Assembly: GCF_000243095.1 (NCBI RefSeq)
Contig: NZ_AHJE01000016.1
Coordinates: 129,370-193,369 of the forward strand
Source: Cupriavidus basilensis OR16
GTDB lineage: Bacteria; Pseudomonadota; Gammaproteobacteria; Burkholderiales; Burkholderiaceae
Direction of reading: 5' to 3'
Length of the DNA stretch: 64,000 nucleotides
Part shown: piece after piece, positions 1 to 9,421 of the stretch
Numbering within the stretch: position 1 is the first letter of the stretch
How the letters are laid out: each line of letters opens with the position of its first letter
Position numbers and translations under genes: made by a program
Notes under the pieces: model-generated
Database searches by the model: none
What the model saw: the letters and a program-made list of their open reading frames with translations, nothing else
Told to the model about the DNA's origin: nothing

Positions 1-654
1 GAACTGATTCGAATCGGCGACCAGCAGCAGAGACTCATCGGCCGAGAACTGCACGACGGCCTCGGGCAGCACCTCACCAGCTTGGGCTTCTACTGCGCCA
101 CCTTGAATCAGGAACTACAGAAGCATAACCACCCAGCCGCCGCGAAGGCGGCTACCATTGTCGAATTGGTGAAGCAGGCGTCCTTGATGACTCGCAAGAT
201 TGCCCATGGCCTGGATCCGGTCGCCATGGAATCTGGCGGCCTTGCGGTCGCCTTGCAAGGGTTGGCACAGACGACCAGCGCGCTGAATGGCATAGGCTGC
301 ACGCTCCGCATTGAGTCAAATGTGGACTTGCTGGATCCGCCGATGCAGATCAACCTTTACCGTGCGGCACAGGAAGCGGTCAGTAATGCGCTGAAATATA
401 GCCAGGGCCGCCATATCTGGATCGACCTGGAGCGCGAAGGCGGAATGCAGAGGCTTTCCATCAGTGACGACGGGATGGGGGTCGACCTGGAACAAATGGA
501 GCGTGCCTCGGGACTGGGCCTTCACAACCTGCGCCACCGGGCGAGCCTCCTGGGCGGCTCTTGCATGGTCGCCCGCAATGCTTTGGGGGGCACCACGGTT
601 GCCATCAGCTATCCGATACCGGAGAGTCGGGGACATGAAAGGGAAGCCATCTAG
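1..654 (+). CDS. Sensor histidine kinase, NarX/DegS type (5' end outside window)
   Basis: This is the C-terminal part of a two-component sensor kinase; the open frame runs in from base 1, so the sensor and any membrane segments lie outside the window. The HisKA_3-type phosphoacceptor box GRELHDGLGQHL is at the very start, with the histidine in ELHDG. It is followed by the ATPase domain: N-box EAVSNALKYS, G1 box DDGMGVD and G2 box GLGLHNLRHR. This layout is typical of kinases that phosphorylate NarL/FixJ-type regulators. The 3' end overlaps the start of the response-regulator gene (ATG at 635), so the two are translationally coupled. The signal sensed is unknown. Confidence 0.9.
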   Translation, partial: ELIRIGDQQQRLIGRELHDGLGQHLTSLGFYCATLNQELQKHNHPAAAKAATIVELVKQASLMTRKIAHGLDPVAMESGGLAVALQGLAQTTSALNGIGCTLRIESNVDLLDPPMQINLYRAAQEAVSNALKYSQGRHIWIDLEREGGMQRLSISDDGMGVDLEQMERASGLGLHNLRHRASLLGGSCMVARNALGGTTVAISYPIPESRGHEREAI

Positions 655-1274
655 CCTGGGCAGCGCGACTCAGATCCTGATCGTGGATGACCACCCCATC
701 ATCCGGGAGGGGTTAACCCACCTGCTGAATCTGCATGAGGATCTGCACGTCTGCTGTGCGGCCGGCTGTGCCGAAGAAGCGCTGGCGGTGATGGCCTGCC
801 AGCCTGACATGGCCATTGTGGACCTCAGTCTGCACTCGAACTCCGGCCTGGATCTTGTCAAAACGCTCCGGCAACACTATCCAAAGCTGGCAATCCTCGT
901 CCTCAGCATGCATGACGAAACCCTGTTTGCCGAACGCGCACTGCGGGCAGGAGCAAACGGGTATCTGATGAAACTCGAGGCCATGGAGCATGTCATGAAC
1001 GCTATTCGCGAGGTGCTGGCAGAATGAAAAGTTGGCGCGGGCTCTGACGGCTCCCCAAAAAATTCCGACGGGTTCAATCGCGAGCCTTTCGGAACGGGAG
1101 TTCGAGGTCCTGCACCTGATCGGACTCGGCTTCAGCACCCGCGAGATTGCCGAGAAACTGAGTCGGAGCGTCAAGACCATCGAGGCACATCAGGCCAACA
1201 TCAAGGAAAAGCTGGGTATTCCCAACGGCAAGGAGCTGATGCGCTTCGCCATTCAATGGATCGAGAACCAGTAG
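635..1274 (+). pseudogene. NarL-family response regulator, frameshifted between receiver and HTH
   Basis: The first frame (ATG 635) encodes a receiver domain with the acidic pair VDDH (Asp18/19), phosphoacceptor Asp63 in AIVDLSL and the lysine in GYLMKLE, and stops at TGA 1025-1027. The LuxR-type HTH (SEREFEVLHLIGLGFSTREI ... KTIEAHQANIK) continues at once in another frame up to 1274. The two halves together have the length and order of a normal NarL-type regulator, so a single-base insertion near 1020-1027 is the likely lesion. Unless the indel is a sequencing error or the ribosome slips, no full-length partner for the upstream kinase is made. A TTG at 1032 could start a free DNA-binding domain, but I see no good ribosome binding site. 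Confidence 0.82.
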
Positions 1275-1508
1275 GGTGGAGTCCGGGCGATCGACGCAAG
1301 AGTGCCTGTCCATCACGCAATCCGTGGCAGAACCGGATCCGGCGCGCCCGCGCTGGCGTGAACGGATCAAGCAGACCATCCGCGAAGTGGTAACCCTGCT
1401 TGACGCCCCGGTTCCGGTCCTTGCCTGTGTCAAAATGACGCATGGCCGGCCAGATCCCACTTGGCCTCGCCTGGAGTAGACTGCGCCGCGCCCGCTCGCA
1501 CAATAACA

Positions 1509-1883
1509 ATGACGCTTATCCGCCGCATCCGCTTGACCGCATGGCTTGGCCTGATCGCCATGTGGCTCATCGTGCTTGCGCCGGCAATCAGCCAGTTCGT
1601 GGCCGCGGCCCAGGCCAATGATCCCGAAGCCGTCATCTGCTCGGCCGCCCACCCCGGCGACGCGCCGCATCAAATGCCGGGCAATGCGCTGAACGCCTGC
1701 GGCTATTGCGATTTGCTGGCGGATCATGTGCCGCTCCCTACCCTGGCGCCTGCGGCGCTGTCGGCAATCCCGCTACTGGTGATCGCCACGTCGCACGTGC
1801 TGGTCACCCGCTTCACGCCACTCGGGGCCTTTCCGTCCGGACGCCCCAGGGACCCGCCGGCTTTACCTCAATCCAGTCTGTAA
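1509..1883 (+). CDS. DUF2946-type small exported protein
   Basis: This is a predicted protein of 124 residues starting at ATG 1509. It has one N-terminal hydrophobic segment (LTAWLGLIAMWLIVLAP), a central Cys-rich stretch (VICSAAHPGD ... CGYCDLLADHV) and a second hydrophobic segment. The CxYC...H arrangement and length resemble the DUF2946 family, often encoded beside TonB-dependent receptors and assumed to handle metal ions at the envelope. Here too a TonB receptor gene, now broken, follows. The function is inferred from family and context only. The 234 bases between the response regulator and this gene hold a weak GTG-initiated frame that I do not consider a gene. Confidence 0.6.
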   Translation: MTLIRRIRLTAWLGLIAMWLIVLAPAISQFVAAAQANDPEAVICSAAHPGDAPHQMPGNALNACGYCDLLADHVPLPTLAPAALSAIPLLVIATSHVLVTRFTPLGAFPSGRPRDPPALPQSSL

Positions 1884-1910
1884 GCAACGCACGCCCTTTG
1901 GCGTGATCGT

Positions 1911-1940
1911 GGCGGCCGCGCGCAACTGCCCGCGGCCGCC
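1911..1940. repeat. Perfect 10-bp inverted repeat, hairpin
   Basis: GGCGGCCGCG and CGCGGCCGCC face each other across a 10-base loop just after the DUF2946 stop. There is no T-tract, so it is at best a weak terminator or an mRNA stem before the receptor gene. A wider pair, TACCTCA near 1865 and TGAGGTA near 1952, encloses it. Confidence 0.5.
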
Positions 1941-1967
1941 GGACAATGATTTGAGGTAGACCCAATC

Positions 1968-4010
1968 ATGCGCACGCTGCTGCAGCCTGATCTATGCCGA
2001 CGGGATCCTGCTGTCGACCTTGATCAACAACAATAATGGCAACGGCTCACCGCAGTGGTTCATGGTGGCGCCGCAATCGATCGAGCGGATCGATGTCATG
2101 TACGGCCCGTTCGCCGCCGCCTATCCGGGCAACTCGTACGGTGCCGTGACCGAGATCACCACACGGATGCCGAAGACGTTCGAGGGCAGCCTGGAAGTCA
2201 CGGGCGCCGTCCAGCAGTTCAGCAAATATGGCACCGACCAGAACGAGCCGGCACAACAGGCCAGCGCCACGCTGGGCGACCGCAGCGGGAAATTCTCGTG
2301 GTGGCTCAGCGCGAACCACCTCAACAGCTTCAGCCAGCCGCTCAGCTTCGCCACGGTCAACCAGTCGGCGACCGCCGCCGGCGCCGGCCTGCCCGTGATC
2401 ACCGGCGCGTATGCCGAGCGCAACCGGACCGGCGGCGCCATCCAGGTGATCGGCGCGGGCAATTTCGTCCATACGCTGCAGGACAACGCCACGGTCAAGC
2501 TGGGCTATGACTTCACGCCGTCGTTGAGCGCGGTCTACACCTTGGGCTATTGGCAGAACAGATCCAAGGCGAGTGCGCAGACCTACCTGAGCACGGCATC
2601 CGGCTCTCCTTACTATGGCGCGCAGAGCGGCAGCGTCAATATCGGTGGATTCGCGTACGGCGCCAACACCATTGCGGGCCAGTTCTCGAGCAACAACGTG
2701 GATCAGGAACACCTGATGCAGAGCCTGAAGGTCGGAACCCGCACGCAAGACCTGTTCGACTGGGAGGTGGTTGCCAGCAATCTGTACTATCTGCAGGATG
2801 CGAGCCGCTTGTCCACCGGGCTCTATCCGGCGGCGCTGACCGGTGGGCCCGGCCGGACCACCGACATGAGCGGCTCCGGCTGGTCCACCTTTGACGTCAA
2901 GGGCATCTGGCGGCCACAGGGCATCGCCGGCGCGAACGTCGTCAGCTTTGGCGCCCACTATGACCAGTTCAAGCTGAGCAGCCCGACCTACAGCACCACC
3001 AACTGGGTGTCCGGCGGCAATGGCGCACTGTTCAGCACCTCGCAGGGCAAGACGCAAACCAGCGCGCTCTGGCTGCAGGATGTCTGGCGCATGACACCGA
3101 GCCTGCAGGCCACGCTGGGCGGCCGCTATGAGATGTGGCGCGCTTATGACGGCTTCAACTACGCCATCGGCAGCAATGGCGTCGGGGTGCCGATCCAGCA
3201 GCCCAGCCTCGACAAATCGGGCTTTTCCCCCAAGGCTTCGCTCACCTGGGAGGCCAGCGAGCTGTGGTCGGTGACCGGCTCCTTCGGCAAGGCGCTTCGC
3301 TTCCCGACGGTCGGCGAGCTGTACCAGAGCGTGCAGACCGGGACGACGTTTACCCAGGCCAATCCGTTCCTGCAACCGGAGCGCGTCCTGTCCAGCGAGC
3401 TCGCCATCGAGCGTCACACCAGCGCGGGCAAGCTGCGCATGTCCGCCTTCAGCGAATACGCCACGAACGCGCTGATCTCCCAGACCTCGACCATTGCGGG
3501 ATTCGCCACGCCCGTCTCCTTCACGCAGAACGTGGGCAAGACCCGGCAACTGGGCCTGGAGTTGGCCGGCCAGCAGGACAATGCGCTGATCAACGGCCTG
3601 ACGCTCTCGGGCAACGTCACCTATGTCAACTCCCGGATTCTCTCGGACGACAGCTACGTGCCGACCACCGCTGGCGCGACGGCGCTCGGCAAGCGCGTGC
3701 CCTACGTGCCCACGTGGCGCGCAACGATGGCGGCGACCTACCGGCCAGACAACAAGTGGGCCTATACGCTGGCTGCGCGCTATAGCAGCCGGGTGTACGC
3801 GACAGTCGACAACACCGACATCAACCCTGCGACATACCAGGGCTTCGAGAGCTTCTTCGTGATGGATGCGCGCGTGCATTACCAGCTCGACAAGCATTGG
3901 GGTGGTGCGCTGGGCGTGGATAACCTGAAGACCTGAACAATCGCAAGTACTTCCTGTACCACCCCTTCCCGCAGCGAACGTTCTACCTCAGCCTGAAGTA
4001 CACCCTTTGA
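1968..4010 (+). pseudogene. TonB-dependent outer-membrane receptor, N-terminally deleted and 3' frameshifted
   Basis: The bulk (frame open 1969-3936) is a receptor: the second half of the plug (YADGILLSTLI, VAPQSIERIDVMYGPFAAAY, GAVTEITTRMP) followed by a long 22-strand-type barrel. The original ATG (1968, followed by about 18 bases) is in another frame, so the signal peptide, TonB box and first half of the plug, roughly 100 residues, have been lost by deletion near 1985. At the other end the frame stops at GVDNLKT (3936). The expected C-terminus LNNRKYFLYHPFPQRTFYL, with its terminal aromatic strand, lies in another frame to 4010, consistent with an 8-bp duplication of CTGAAGAC-like sequence at about 3926-3935. 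Two independent lesions mean the receptor cannot be functional as written. The substrate is unknown; the DUF2946 neighbour hints at a metal chelate. Confidence 0.85.
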
Positions 4011-4146
4011 TAGGCGCGGTGTTCCCGATGATGGGCGCGGCGCCAGCCCCAGGTTGGAGCCCGTGGATGCCTGCCCGCGCAGCGCGGACTCCAGCGTCGC
4101 GCAGACGGTCACCGGCGCAAGCGCATCGAACGGGCCAGCTAGTCAA

Positions 4147-5340
4147 CTACGTGCCGTCCCCCATCAACCTGTCCGCCTCCGCCTTCACCAGCTCCCCATG
4201 CTGATCCAGCACCGGCGCCGCGAACGGCTGCGGCCCCGGCGTGCGCCCGAACTTGATGGCACGGGTAAAGCCGCGATACCGGCCCACGGTAGGATGCTCG
4301 AACGTGGTCACCATGCCTTCTGCCCGCACCTGCGGGAAGTCGAACATGTCTTCCACGGAGCGCGCGGCGGCGCAGGGGACCGCTTCGCCGAAGTGCGCTT
4401 CCCATTCCAGCGCGGTGCGGGTTGCCAGCGCGCGGTGCAGCGCGGGAACAATCTCATCCTGATGCTGCGCGCGCTTGCGCACGCTGTCGTAGCGCTCGGT
4501 GGCGAGCTCCGCCAGGCCGGTCTTCTCGCACAACGCGGCCCAGAAATGCGGCGTGTTGGCGGAGATGTAGAGATAGCCTTCCTTGGTCGGATGGATGCCG
4601 GTGATGCCGCCGGAGCGCATGTCGCGGCCAACCTCCCTGGGTTCGTTGTCGGCCCAGACCATGCGGGCGGACTGCATGGTCAGTGCCGCGCGCAAGAGCG
4701 AGATGCCGACGTACTGGCCTTCGCCGCTTTTCTCGCGTTCGTAGAGCGCGGAGGCCACGCCGCCGGCGACCAGCGCCGAGCCGTAGTAGTCGACGACCGA
4801 GCCGTAGAGGATCTCCGGCGCGCCGCCCTGCTTGCCCTGCAGCGTGCACATGCCGGTCATGGTCTGCAGGACCTGGTCGTAGCCGGCTTTGTCCTTGAGC
4901 GGGCCGTCTTCGCCATAGCCCGTCACCGCGCAATAGATCAAGCGCGGGTTGACCAGCTTGAGCTGTTCGTAAGCGATGCCCAGCCTGGGCGGCACGGTGG
5001 GCCGGAAGTTGTGCACCAGCACGTCGGCGGTACGCACCAGCGCCATCAGCCGCTGCAGGTCGCCGGCCTGCTTGAGGTCGAGCACCACGCCCAGCTTGCT
5101 GCGGTTGACGCCCAGGAAGGCGCGGCTCTCGGCCTCCAGCGAGGAAGGATACTTGCGCAGGTTGTCGCCAGCGGGCGGCTCGATCTTGATGACCTCGGCG
5201 CCCTGGTCGGCCAGCAGGGAGCAACCATAGGGGCCTGCTATGTAGGCGCTCAGGTCCAGCACGCGCAGGCCGGACAGCGGGCCCGGCTTGCCGGTGCGCT
5301 CGCTCAGCGGCGCGGCGCGGTCATCAGGGGGGGAACGCAT
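4147..5340 (-). CDS. CaiB/BaiF (family III) CoA-transferase
   Basis: This 397-residue protein has the family length and hallmarks: LRVLDLSAYIAGPYG near the N-terminus, the ADQGAEVIKIEPP segment, KLGVVLDLKQAGD, and the catalytic aspartate in KAGYDQV (Asp155), which forms the acyl anhydride in formyl-CoA transferase. It would move CoA from a donor thioester to a carboxylic acid in the cytoplasm. It is first in position but last in transcription of a reverse-strand set with a Bug binding protein and a CitE/HpcH lyase, so the likely job is to activate a branched or hydroxy dicarboxylate that the lyase then splits. The exact substrate cannot be read from the sequence. ATG 5340 gives a 20-residue leader before the conserved start; a slightly later start is possible. 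Confidence 0.9.
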   Translation of the reverse strand: MRSPPDDRAAPLSERTGKPGPLSGLRVLDLSAYIAGPYGCSLLADQGAEVIKIEPPAGDNLRKYPSSLEAESRAFLGVNRSKLGVVLDLKQAGDLQRLMALVRTADVLVHNFRPTVPPRLGIAYEQLKLVNPRLIYCAVTGYGEDGPLKDKAGYDQVLQTMTGMCTLQGKQGGAPEILYGSVVDYYGSALVAGGVASALYEREKSGEGQYVGISLLRAALTMQSARMVWADNEPREVGRDMRSGGITGIHPTKEGYLYISANTPHFWAALCEKTGLAELATERYDSVRKRAQHQDEIVPALHRALATRTALEWEAHFGEAVPCAAARSVEDMFDFPQVRAEGMVTTFEHPTVGRYRGFTRAIKFGRTPGPQPFAAPVLDQHGELVKAEADRLMGDGT

Positions 5341-5382
5341 GGAAATCTCCGGGAAATTGGCAGTAGAGGCAAGGCGCGCGCA

Positions 5383-6378
5383 TCAGTCCACGACGATGGT
5401 CTGCCGCTTGGCGAGCGTCTTCCACCGCTCCACGTCCTGTCCGATGGTGGCGGCGAACTGGGCCGGCGTGACGGGCCGGGCTTCGGCGCCTTCCTTCAGG
5501 AAGGCCGCCTTGATCTCGGGCTTGGACAGGACGGTGTTGACGGCGGCGTTGAGCTGGTTCACGATCGCCGGCGGCGTGCCGGCCGGCGCCAGCAGGCCCC
5601 ACCAGAGCTCGAATTCATAGCCCGGCACCGCACTGGACATGGGCGTGAGCTCCGGCGCGATCGGGCTCGGCTTGAGGCTGGTGATGCCAACGGCGCGCAC
5701 CTTGCCGGCACGGACCATCGGTAGCAGCGAGGGGCCGCTGGAGATCAGCAACTGCGTCTGGTTGCCGATCAGGTCGGTCACGGCGGGACCCATGCCACGG
5801 TACGGGATATGCGTGATGAACAGGTTCCCGGCCCTGGCCTTGAGCAGCTCGGTGCCAAACTGGTTGACGCTGCCCGGCCCGCTTGAGGCGTAGTTGTACT
5901 TGCCCGGCCTGGCGCGGATCGCCGCGATCAGTTCCTGCGGCGTCCTGGCGGGAAACGCATTATTGACCGCAACGATGAACGGCCCTTGCGCAAACATCGC
6001 CACCGGCACGAAGCTCTTGACCGCATCGAACGGCAGCTTGGCCTGCACCGCGGCATTGGTCGTCATGCTGGACGACACGGCGACCAGCGTGTACCCGTCC
6101 GGGGCCGACTTGGCCACCATACCCGTGCCGGTATTGCCACTGGCGCCGGGCCGGTTGTCGATGACCACGGGTTGCTTGAGCTCCTCGCCGATCTCCTTGG
6201 CGACGATGCGCGCGAAGATGTCGTTGGAGCCGCCCGGCGGATAGGGCACGACGATGGTGATGGGCTTGCCTGGATACCCGCCCTGCGCCAAGGCCGCGCC
6301 GGATACCAGGCTGGCGACGACCGTGGCGGCCAACGCCACGCTACGGGAAATGGATACGGATGCGGATGATGTTTTCAA
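5383..6378 (-). CDS. Bug/TctC-family periplasmic binding protein (1)
   Basis: This is a periplasmic solute-binding protein of the tripartite tricarboxylate family, 331 residues. I chose the TTG at 6378 because GGAGA lies about 6 bases upstream and the protein then begins with a clean Sec signal (VALAATVVASLVSGAALAQG). The frame stays open to 6486, but that extension is a lysine-rich read-through of a 12-bp repeat. Family marks are ITIVVPYPPGG, VIDNRPGASGNTG, APDGYTLV and VPYRGMGPAVTDLIGNQ. The fold binds carboxylates. No TctA/TctB membrane genes are in the window, as is usual for orphan Bug proteins in this group. It sits between the CoA-transferase and the lyase, suggesting it captures their substrate. 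Confidence 0.9.
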   Translation of the reverse strand: MKTSSASVSISRSVALAATVVASLVSGAALAQGGYPGKPITIVVPYPPGGSNDIFARIVAKEIGEELKQPVVIDNRPGASGNTGTGMVAKSAPDGYTLVAVSSSMTTNAAVQAKLPFDAVKSFVPVAMFAQGPFIVAVNNAFPARTPQELIAAIRARPGKYNYASSGPGSVNQFGTELLKARAGNLFITHIPYRGMGPAVTDLIGNQTQLLISSGPSLLPMVRAGKVRAVGITSLKPSPIAPELTPMSSAVPGYEFELWWGLLAPAGTPPAIVNQLNAAVNTVLSKPEIKAAFLKEGAEARPVTPAQFAATIGQDVERWKTLAKRQTIVVD

Positions 6379-6395
6379 GCTGTCTCCTTCTGTTT

Positions 6396-6431
6396 TCTTG
6401 TCTGTCTTCTTGTCTGTCTTCTTGCCTGTTT
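6396..6431. repeat. 12-bp tandem repeat, three copies
   Basis: The unit TCTTGTCTGTCT occurs twice exactly and once with changes (TCTTGCCTGTTT), immediately upstream of the ribosome binding site of the Bug gene on the reverse strand. It falls in the 5' leader, so copy number could affect the mRNA leader. Confidence 0.75.
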
Positions 6432-6482
6432 TTGCTTGTCCCGCGTGGCGCCGCCAGATCCCGGCAGCGGATCCCGGCGGGG

Positions 6483-7364
6483 TCAAGCTGGCAGCAATCC
6501 AAGGCGCCTGGCGGTCGCCACGATGGCTTCCGCCCGCTTCACGAATGGCGGGTCGATCATCTTCCCGTCCACCACGTAGGCGCCCACGCCCCTGGCCTCG
6601 GCATCGCGCGCGGCCTCCAGTACCCGCGCCGCATGCCCGATCTCCTCATCGCTCGGGCAGAAGGCCTGGTTGGCCAGGGGGACCTGGCTGGGATGAATGC
6701 AGCTCTTGCCGAGAAAGCCCATGCGCCGCGACAGTTCTGCCTCGGCGCGGAACCCGGCTTCATCCTTGATGTTGGCAAACACCGTGTCGTAGGCGAACAC
6801 GCCGGCCTCGCCGGCTGCCAGGCGCACCGCGTACATCGCTTGCTGGATCGCCGCGCTTTCGCGCCGGGCGATGCCCAGCGGCTCGAACAGGTCGCCAAGT
6901 CCTAGCTGCAAGCCAGCCACGCACGGGTGGGCTGCGGCCAGTTCGCCGGCCAGGCGCAGCGCCTTGGGTGTTTCGATGTTGAGCAGCAGGCGGATCGGCT
7001 TGTCCACGCCATGCGCAAACCCGTTGGCGCGCGCCGCCTGCTCGATGGCGGCAGCAGCGCGGCGCACGTCGTCGGCGCACTCGGGCTTGGGCAGGTTGAT
7101 CAGGTCCAGGCCGGGCTGCGCCACCGCGGCCACGTCGGCCGCAAAATGCGCGGTGTCCAGCGCGTTGACACGCACGATCAGCGTCTTGCCGCTGGCGCGG
7201 GCCTGGCCCGAGCGCAGCAGCTCGCGCAGTGCCTCGCGCGCTTGCGGCTTGCGCGCCTCTGCCACCGCGTCCTCGAGATCGAACGAGAGCCCGTCCGCGG
7301 CGCTGGCCAAGGCCTTGTCGAACAATTCCGGGCGGGAGCCGGGGACGAACAGTTTGCTTCTCAT
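6483..7364 (-). CDS. HpcH/HpaI-CitE family C-C lyase (citryl/citramalyl-CoA lyase-like)
   Basis: The 293-residue protein starting at ATG 7364 opens with the typical MRSKLFVPGSRPELFDKAL and has the metal-binding acidic pair context SFDLEDAVAEARK, the active-site arginine strand TLIVRVNALDT, and LLLNIETPKAL with the metal-ligand glutamate. KSCIHPSQV is the conserved C-terminal region. Members cleave beta-hydroxyacyl-CoA thioesters such as citramalyl-, malyl- or citryl-CoA into two smaller acids. With the adjacent CoA-transferase this gives an activate-then-cleave module. Transcription starts here and runs through the Bug and CoA-transferase genes; the LysR gene is divergent. The substrate remains open. 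Confidence 0.88.
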   Translation of the reverse strand: MRSKLFVPGSRPELFDKALASAADGLSFDLEDAVAEARKPQAREALRELLRSGQARASGKTLIVRVNALDTAHFAADVAAVAQPGLDLINLPKPECADDVRRAAAAIEQAARANGFAHGVDKPIRLLLNIETPKALRLAGELAAAHPCVAGLQLGLGDLFEPLGIARRESAAIQQAMYAVRLAAGEAGVFAYDTVFANIKDEAGFRAEAELSRRMGFLGKSCIHPSQVPLANQAFCPSDEEIGHAARVLEAARDAEARGVGAYVVDGKMIDPPFVKRAEAIVATARRLGLLPA

Positions 7365-7459
7365 GGCAACGTGGACCGATGGCTTTGGAGTGCGCCAGTG
7401 TGGGTCACGCCAGAACAAAGATAAACTATCTATGTCTTTCTTTAATCAATAGGAAATGT
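7365..7459. promoter_or_regulatory. Divergent promoter region, lyase operon / LysR
   Basis: This 95-base divergent spacer is AT-rich around 7415-7450, unlike its flanks. GATAAACTATC (7420-7430) is an inverted repeat of GATA around three bases and fits a LysR-type site. Operator function is inferred from position and symmetry only. Confidence 0.45.
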
Positions 7460-8329
7460 ATGGAGACAGCCTACCTCAACGCGTTCCTGGTTGTCGTCGA
7501 TACCGGCTCTCTCGCGCAAGCCGCCCGGCGGCTCAACGTGACGCCCGCCGCCATCGCGCAGCAGGTCCACGTCCTGGAGCGGGAGTTGGGCACGTCCTTG
7601 CTGGGCCGGGCCGGCCGCACCGTGGCGCCGACCGAGTCGGGTGTACGGCTGGCCGAACGCGCCCGCTCCCTGCTGCGGGACTTCAACCACTTGCGCGATT
7701 GGGTGAATGAGGCGGAGGCACCGCGCGAACTGCGCCTGGGCACGATCAACACCGCGCTGCACAGCCTGCTGCCGGAAACGCTCTCCGGGTTCGCCGCGGA
7801 GCATCCGGGCGTCTCCGTGTTCATCCAGTCCGACAAATCCGCGGCGCTATACGACGCCGTGAAGAACGCGGAGCTAGATGCGGCCGTCTGCCTGCATCCG
7901 CCCTTCGCGCTGCCCAAAACCATCGTTTGGGAACTGCTGCGCGAGGAGCCCCTGGTTGTGCTGGCGCCCGCCCGCCTGGCCAGGCGCGATCCGCACGAAC
8001 TGCTGCGCACCGAGCCGCTGATCCGCTATGACCGCAGCGTGGGCGGCGGCAAGCAGGCCGACCGCTACCTGCGGCAGGCCGGCATCACCGCGCACGAGCG
8101 GTTCGAACTCAGTTCGCTGGTGGCGATCGCCATGATGGTCGACCGGGGGCTAGGCGTGTCTCTCGCGCCCGATATTGCGTCGCCGCTGACCGCGGGCCTG
8201 CGCATCGCCAAGCTGAAGCTGCCCGAAGCGACGGAGCCGCGCAGGTTCGGGATCTTGTGGCAGCGCGCTTCTACCCGCACGCCGCTGATCCTCTCGCTGC
8301 TGCGGCATGCGCGGCAAGCTGCCGGCTGA
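7460..8329 (+). CDS. LysR-family transcriptional regulator (divergent to lyase operon)
   Basis: This is a 289-residue LysR regulator. The start at ATG 7460 follows an AGGAAA site and gives METAYLNAFLVVVDTGSLAQ, where the winged HTH begins at once (AARRLNVTPAAIAQQVHVLE, ... LLGRAGR). The C-terminal two-lobed effector domain begins near residue 90 (LRLGTINTALHSLLPETL). Its divergent position, 95 bases from the HpcH lyase, suggests it activates the lyase-Bug-CoA-transferase operon with the substrate or a pathway intermediate as coinducer. No damage is visible. Confidence 0.9.
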   Translation: METAYLNAFLVVVDTGSLAQAARRLNVTPAAIAQQVHVLERELGTSLLGRAGRTVAPTESGVRLAERARSLLRDFNHLRDWVNEAEAPRELRLGTINTALHSLLPETLSGFAAEHPGVSVFIQSDKSAALYDAVKNAELDAAVCLHPPFALPKTIVWELLREEPLVVLAPARLARRDPHELLRTEPLIRYDRSVGGGKQADRYLRQAGITAHERFELSSLVAIAMMVDRGLGVSLAPDIASPLTAGLRIAKLKLPEATEPRRFGILWQRASTRTPLILSLLRHARQAAG

Positions 8330-8357
8330 TCGCGTACTGGCGTTGATCCGGCGCGGC

Positions 8358-9263
8358 TCATGCGGATGGATCCTGGCCGCCCGGAAACACCCGCTCGCCC
8401 AGGAAGTCGATCAACACGCGCAGCTTGGGCGACAGGTGCCGGCTAGCCGGCCACAGCACGCGAAAGGTGCCACTACGGTCCACGTAATCGTCCAGCACGG
8501 TGCGCAGACGGCCGTCAGCCAGTGGTTCGCGGATGGCGAAGTCCGGCAGGCAGGCGATACCGAGGCCCTGCAAGGCAAAGCTCACGCGGGTCTCGATGTT
8601 GTTGCAGATCATCGAGGCGGGCAGGTTGAGCTCCGGCTCCCGGGCAACGCGGCGCAGCGGCCAGGCTTCCAGCTTGCCGCTGTTCGGGAAGCGGTATTGC
8701 AGGCAGGCATGCCCGGCCAGGTCCGCGGGCTGCCGGGGCTCCCCGCGCCGCGCGAGATACGCTGGCGACGCCACCAGCAGGATCCGGAACGCGCCGAGGC
8801 GCCGCGCCGCTAGCCGGGAGTCGCTTGGCTCGCCGGTGCGCACCACGGCATCGAAACCCTCTTCGATCACGTCCACCATGCGGTCGGTGAAATCCAGGTC
8901 CAGCTCGATCTCCGGGTACTGCCGCATGAAGTCGCCCAGCACTGGCAGCACCAGCGAGCTCACCAGCGGCAGGCTGACGCGCAAGCGCCCGCGCGGCGCT
9001 TCGGCTGCGCGCGACAGCTCCTGCTCCGCCGCCTCGATCTCGGCCAGGATGCGGCGGCTGCGCTCCAGGAACAGCGCGCCTTCCGCCGTCAGGGTGATGC
9101 TGCGCGTGCTGCGGTGAAACAACCGCGCGCCGAGCTTTTCCTCCAGCCTTGCCACGCTCTTGCCCACGGCCGATGCCGACACGCCCATCAGGCGGCCAGC
9201 GGCCACGAAGCTGCGGGTCTCGGCGACCTGCACGAACACGGTAAAGCCACTCAGGCTGTCCAT
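8358..9263 (-). CDS. LysR-family transcriptional regulator
   Basis: This is a 301-residue LysR protein with an N-terminal HTH (FTVFVQVAETRSFVAAGRLM, GVSASAVGKSVARLEEKLG, RLFHRSTRSITLT). A linker helix follows, then an effector domain with the LRVSLPLVSSLVLP start and the QYRFPNSGKLEAWPLRR segment. This pattern is typical of the CrgA-like subgroup that often controls a divergent enzyme or efflux gene. The divergent neighbour is the beta-lactamase-fold hydrolase with its MFS exporter (9422-11823), about 160 bases away, so those are the likely targets. It converges on the LysR gene ending at 8329. Confidence 0.9.
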   Translation of the reverse strand: MDSLSGFTVFVQVAETRSFVAAGRLMGVSASAVGKSVARLEEKLGARLFHRSTRSITLTAEGALFLERSRRILAEIEAAEQELSRAAEAPRGRLRVSLPLVSSLVLPVLGDFMRQYPEIELDLDFTDRMVDVIEEGFDAVVRTGEPSDSRLAARRLGAFRILLVASPAYLARRGEPRQPADLAGHACLQYRFPNSGKLEAWPLRRVAREPELNLPASMICNNIETRVSFALQGLGIACLPDFAIREPLADGRLRTVLDDYVDRSGTFRVLWPASRHLSPKLRVLIDFLGERVFPGGQDPSA

Positions 9264-9421
9264 CGGCTTTCCCCCATGCCATTCATCTCATTCATCTCGA
9301 TCCTCGATTACGGACAATTCTGTCCGTATAACAAGGAACTCTATCCTACTTTTTCCCGAGTCAGATGTTCCCTATCGTTCGCCTGATCCCCTCAACATTC
9401 TTGCGACGAAGGAAAACACGC

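Noticed and set aside
1276..1479. GTG-started frame of 67 codons between the response regulator and DUF2946 gene
   Set aside because: There is no ribosome binding site, recognisable fold or conserved motif, and it is short in a GC-rich background.
2047..3897. Reverse open frame of 616 codons opposite the broken TonB receptor
   Set aside because: It is a shadow frame; the forward strand shows clear plug and barrel motifs.
4054..5724. Long forward open frame opposite the CoA-transferase
   Set aside because: It is a shadow of the CaiB/BaiF gene and part of the Bug gene; composition is Arg/His-rich and no motif is recognisable.
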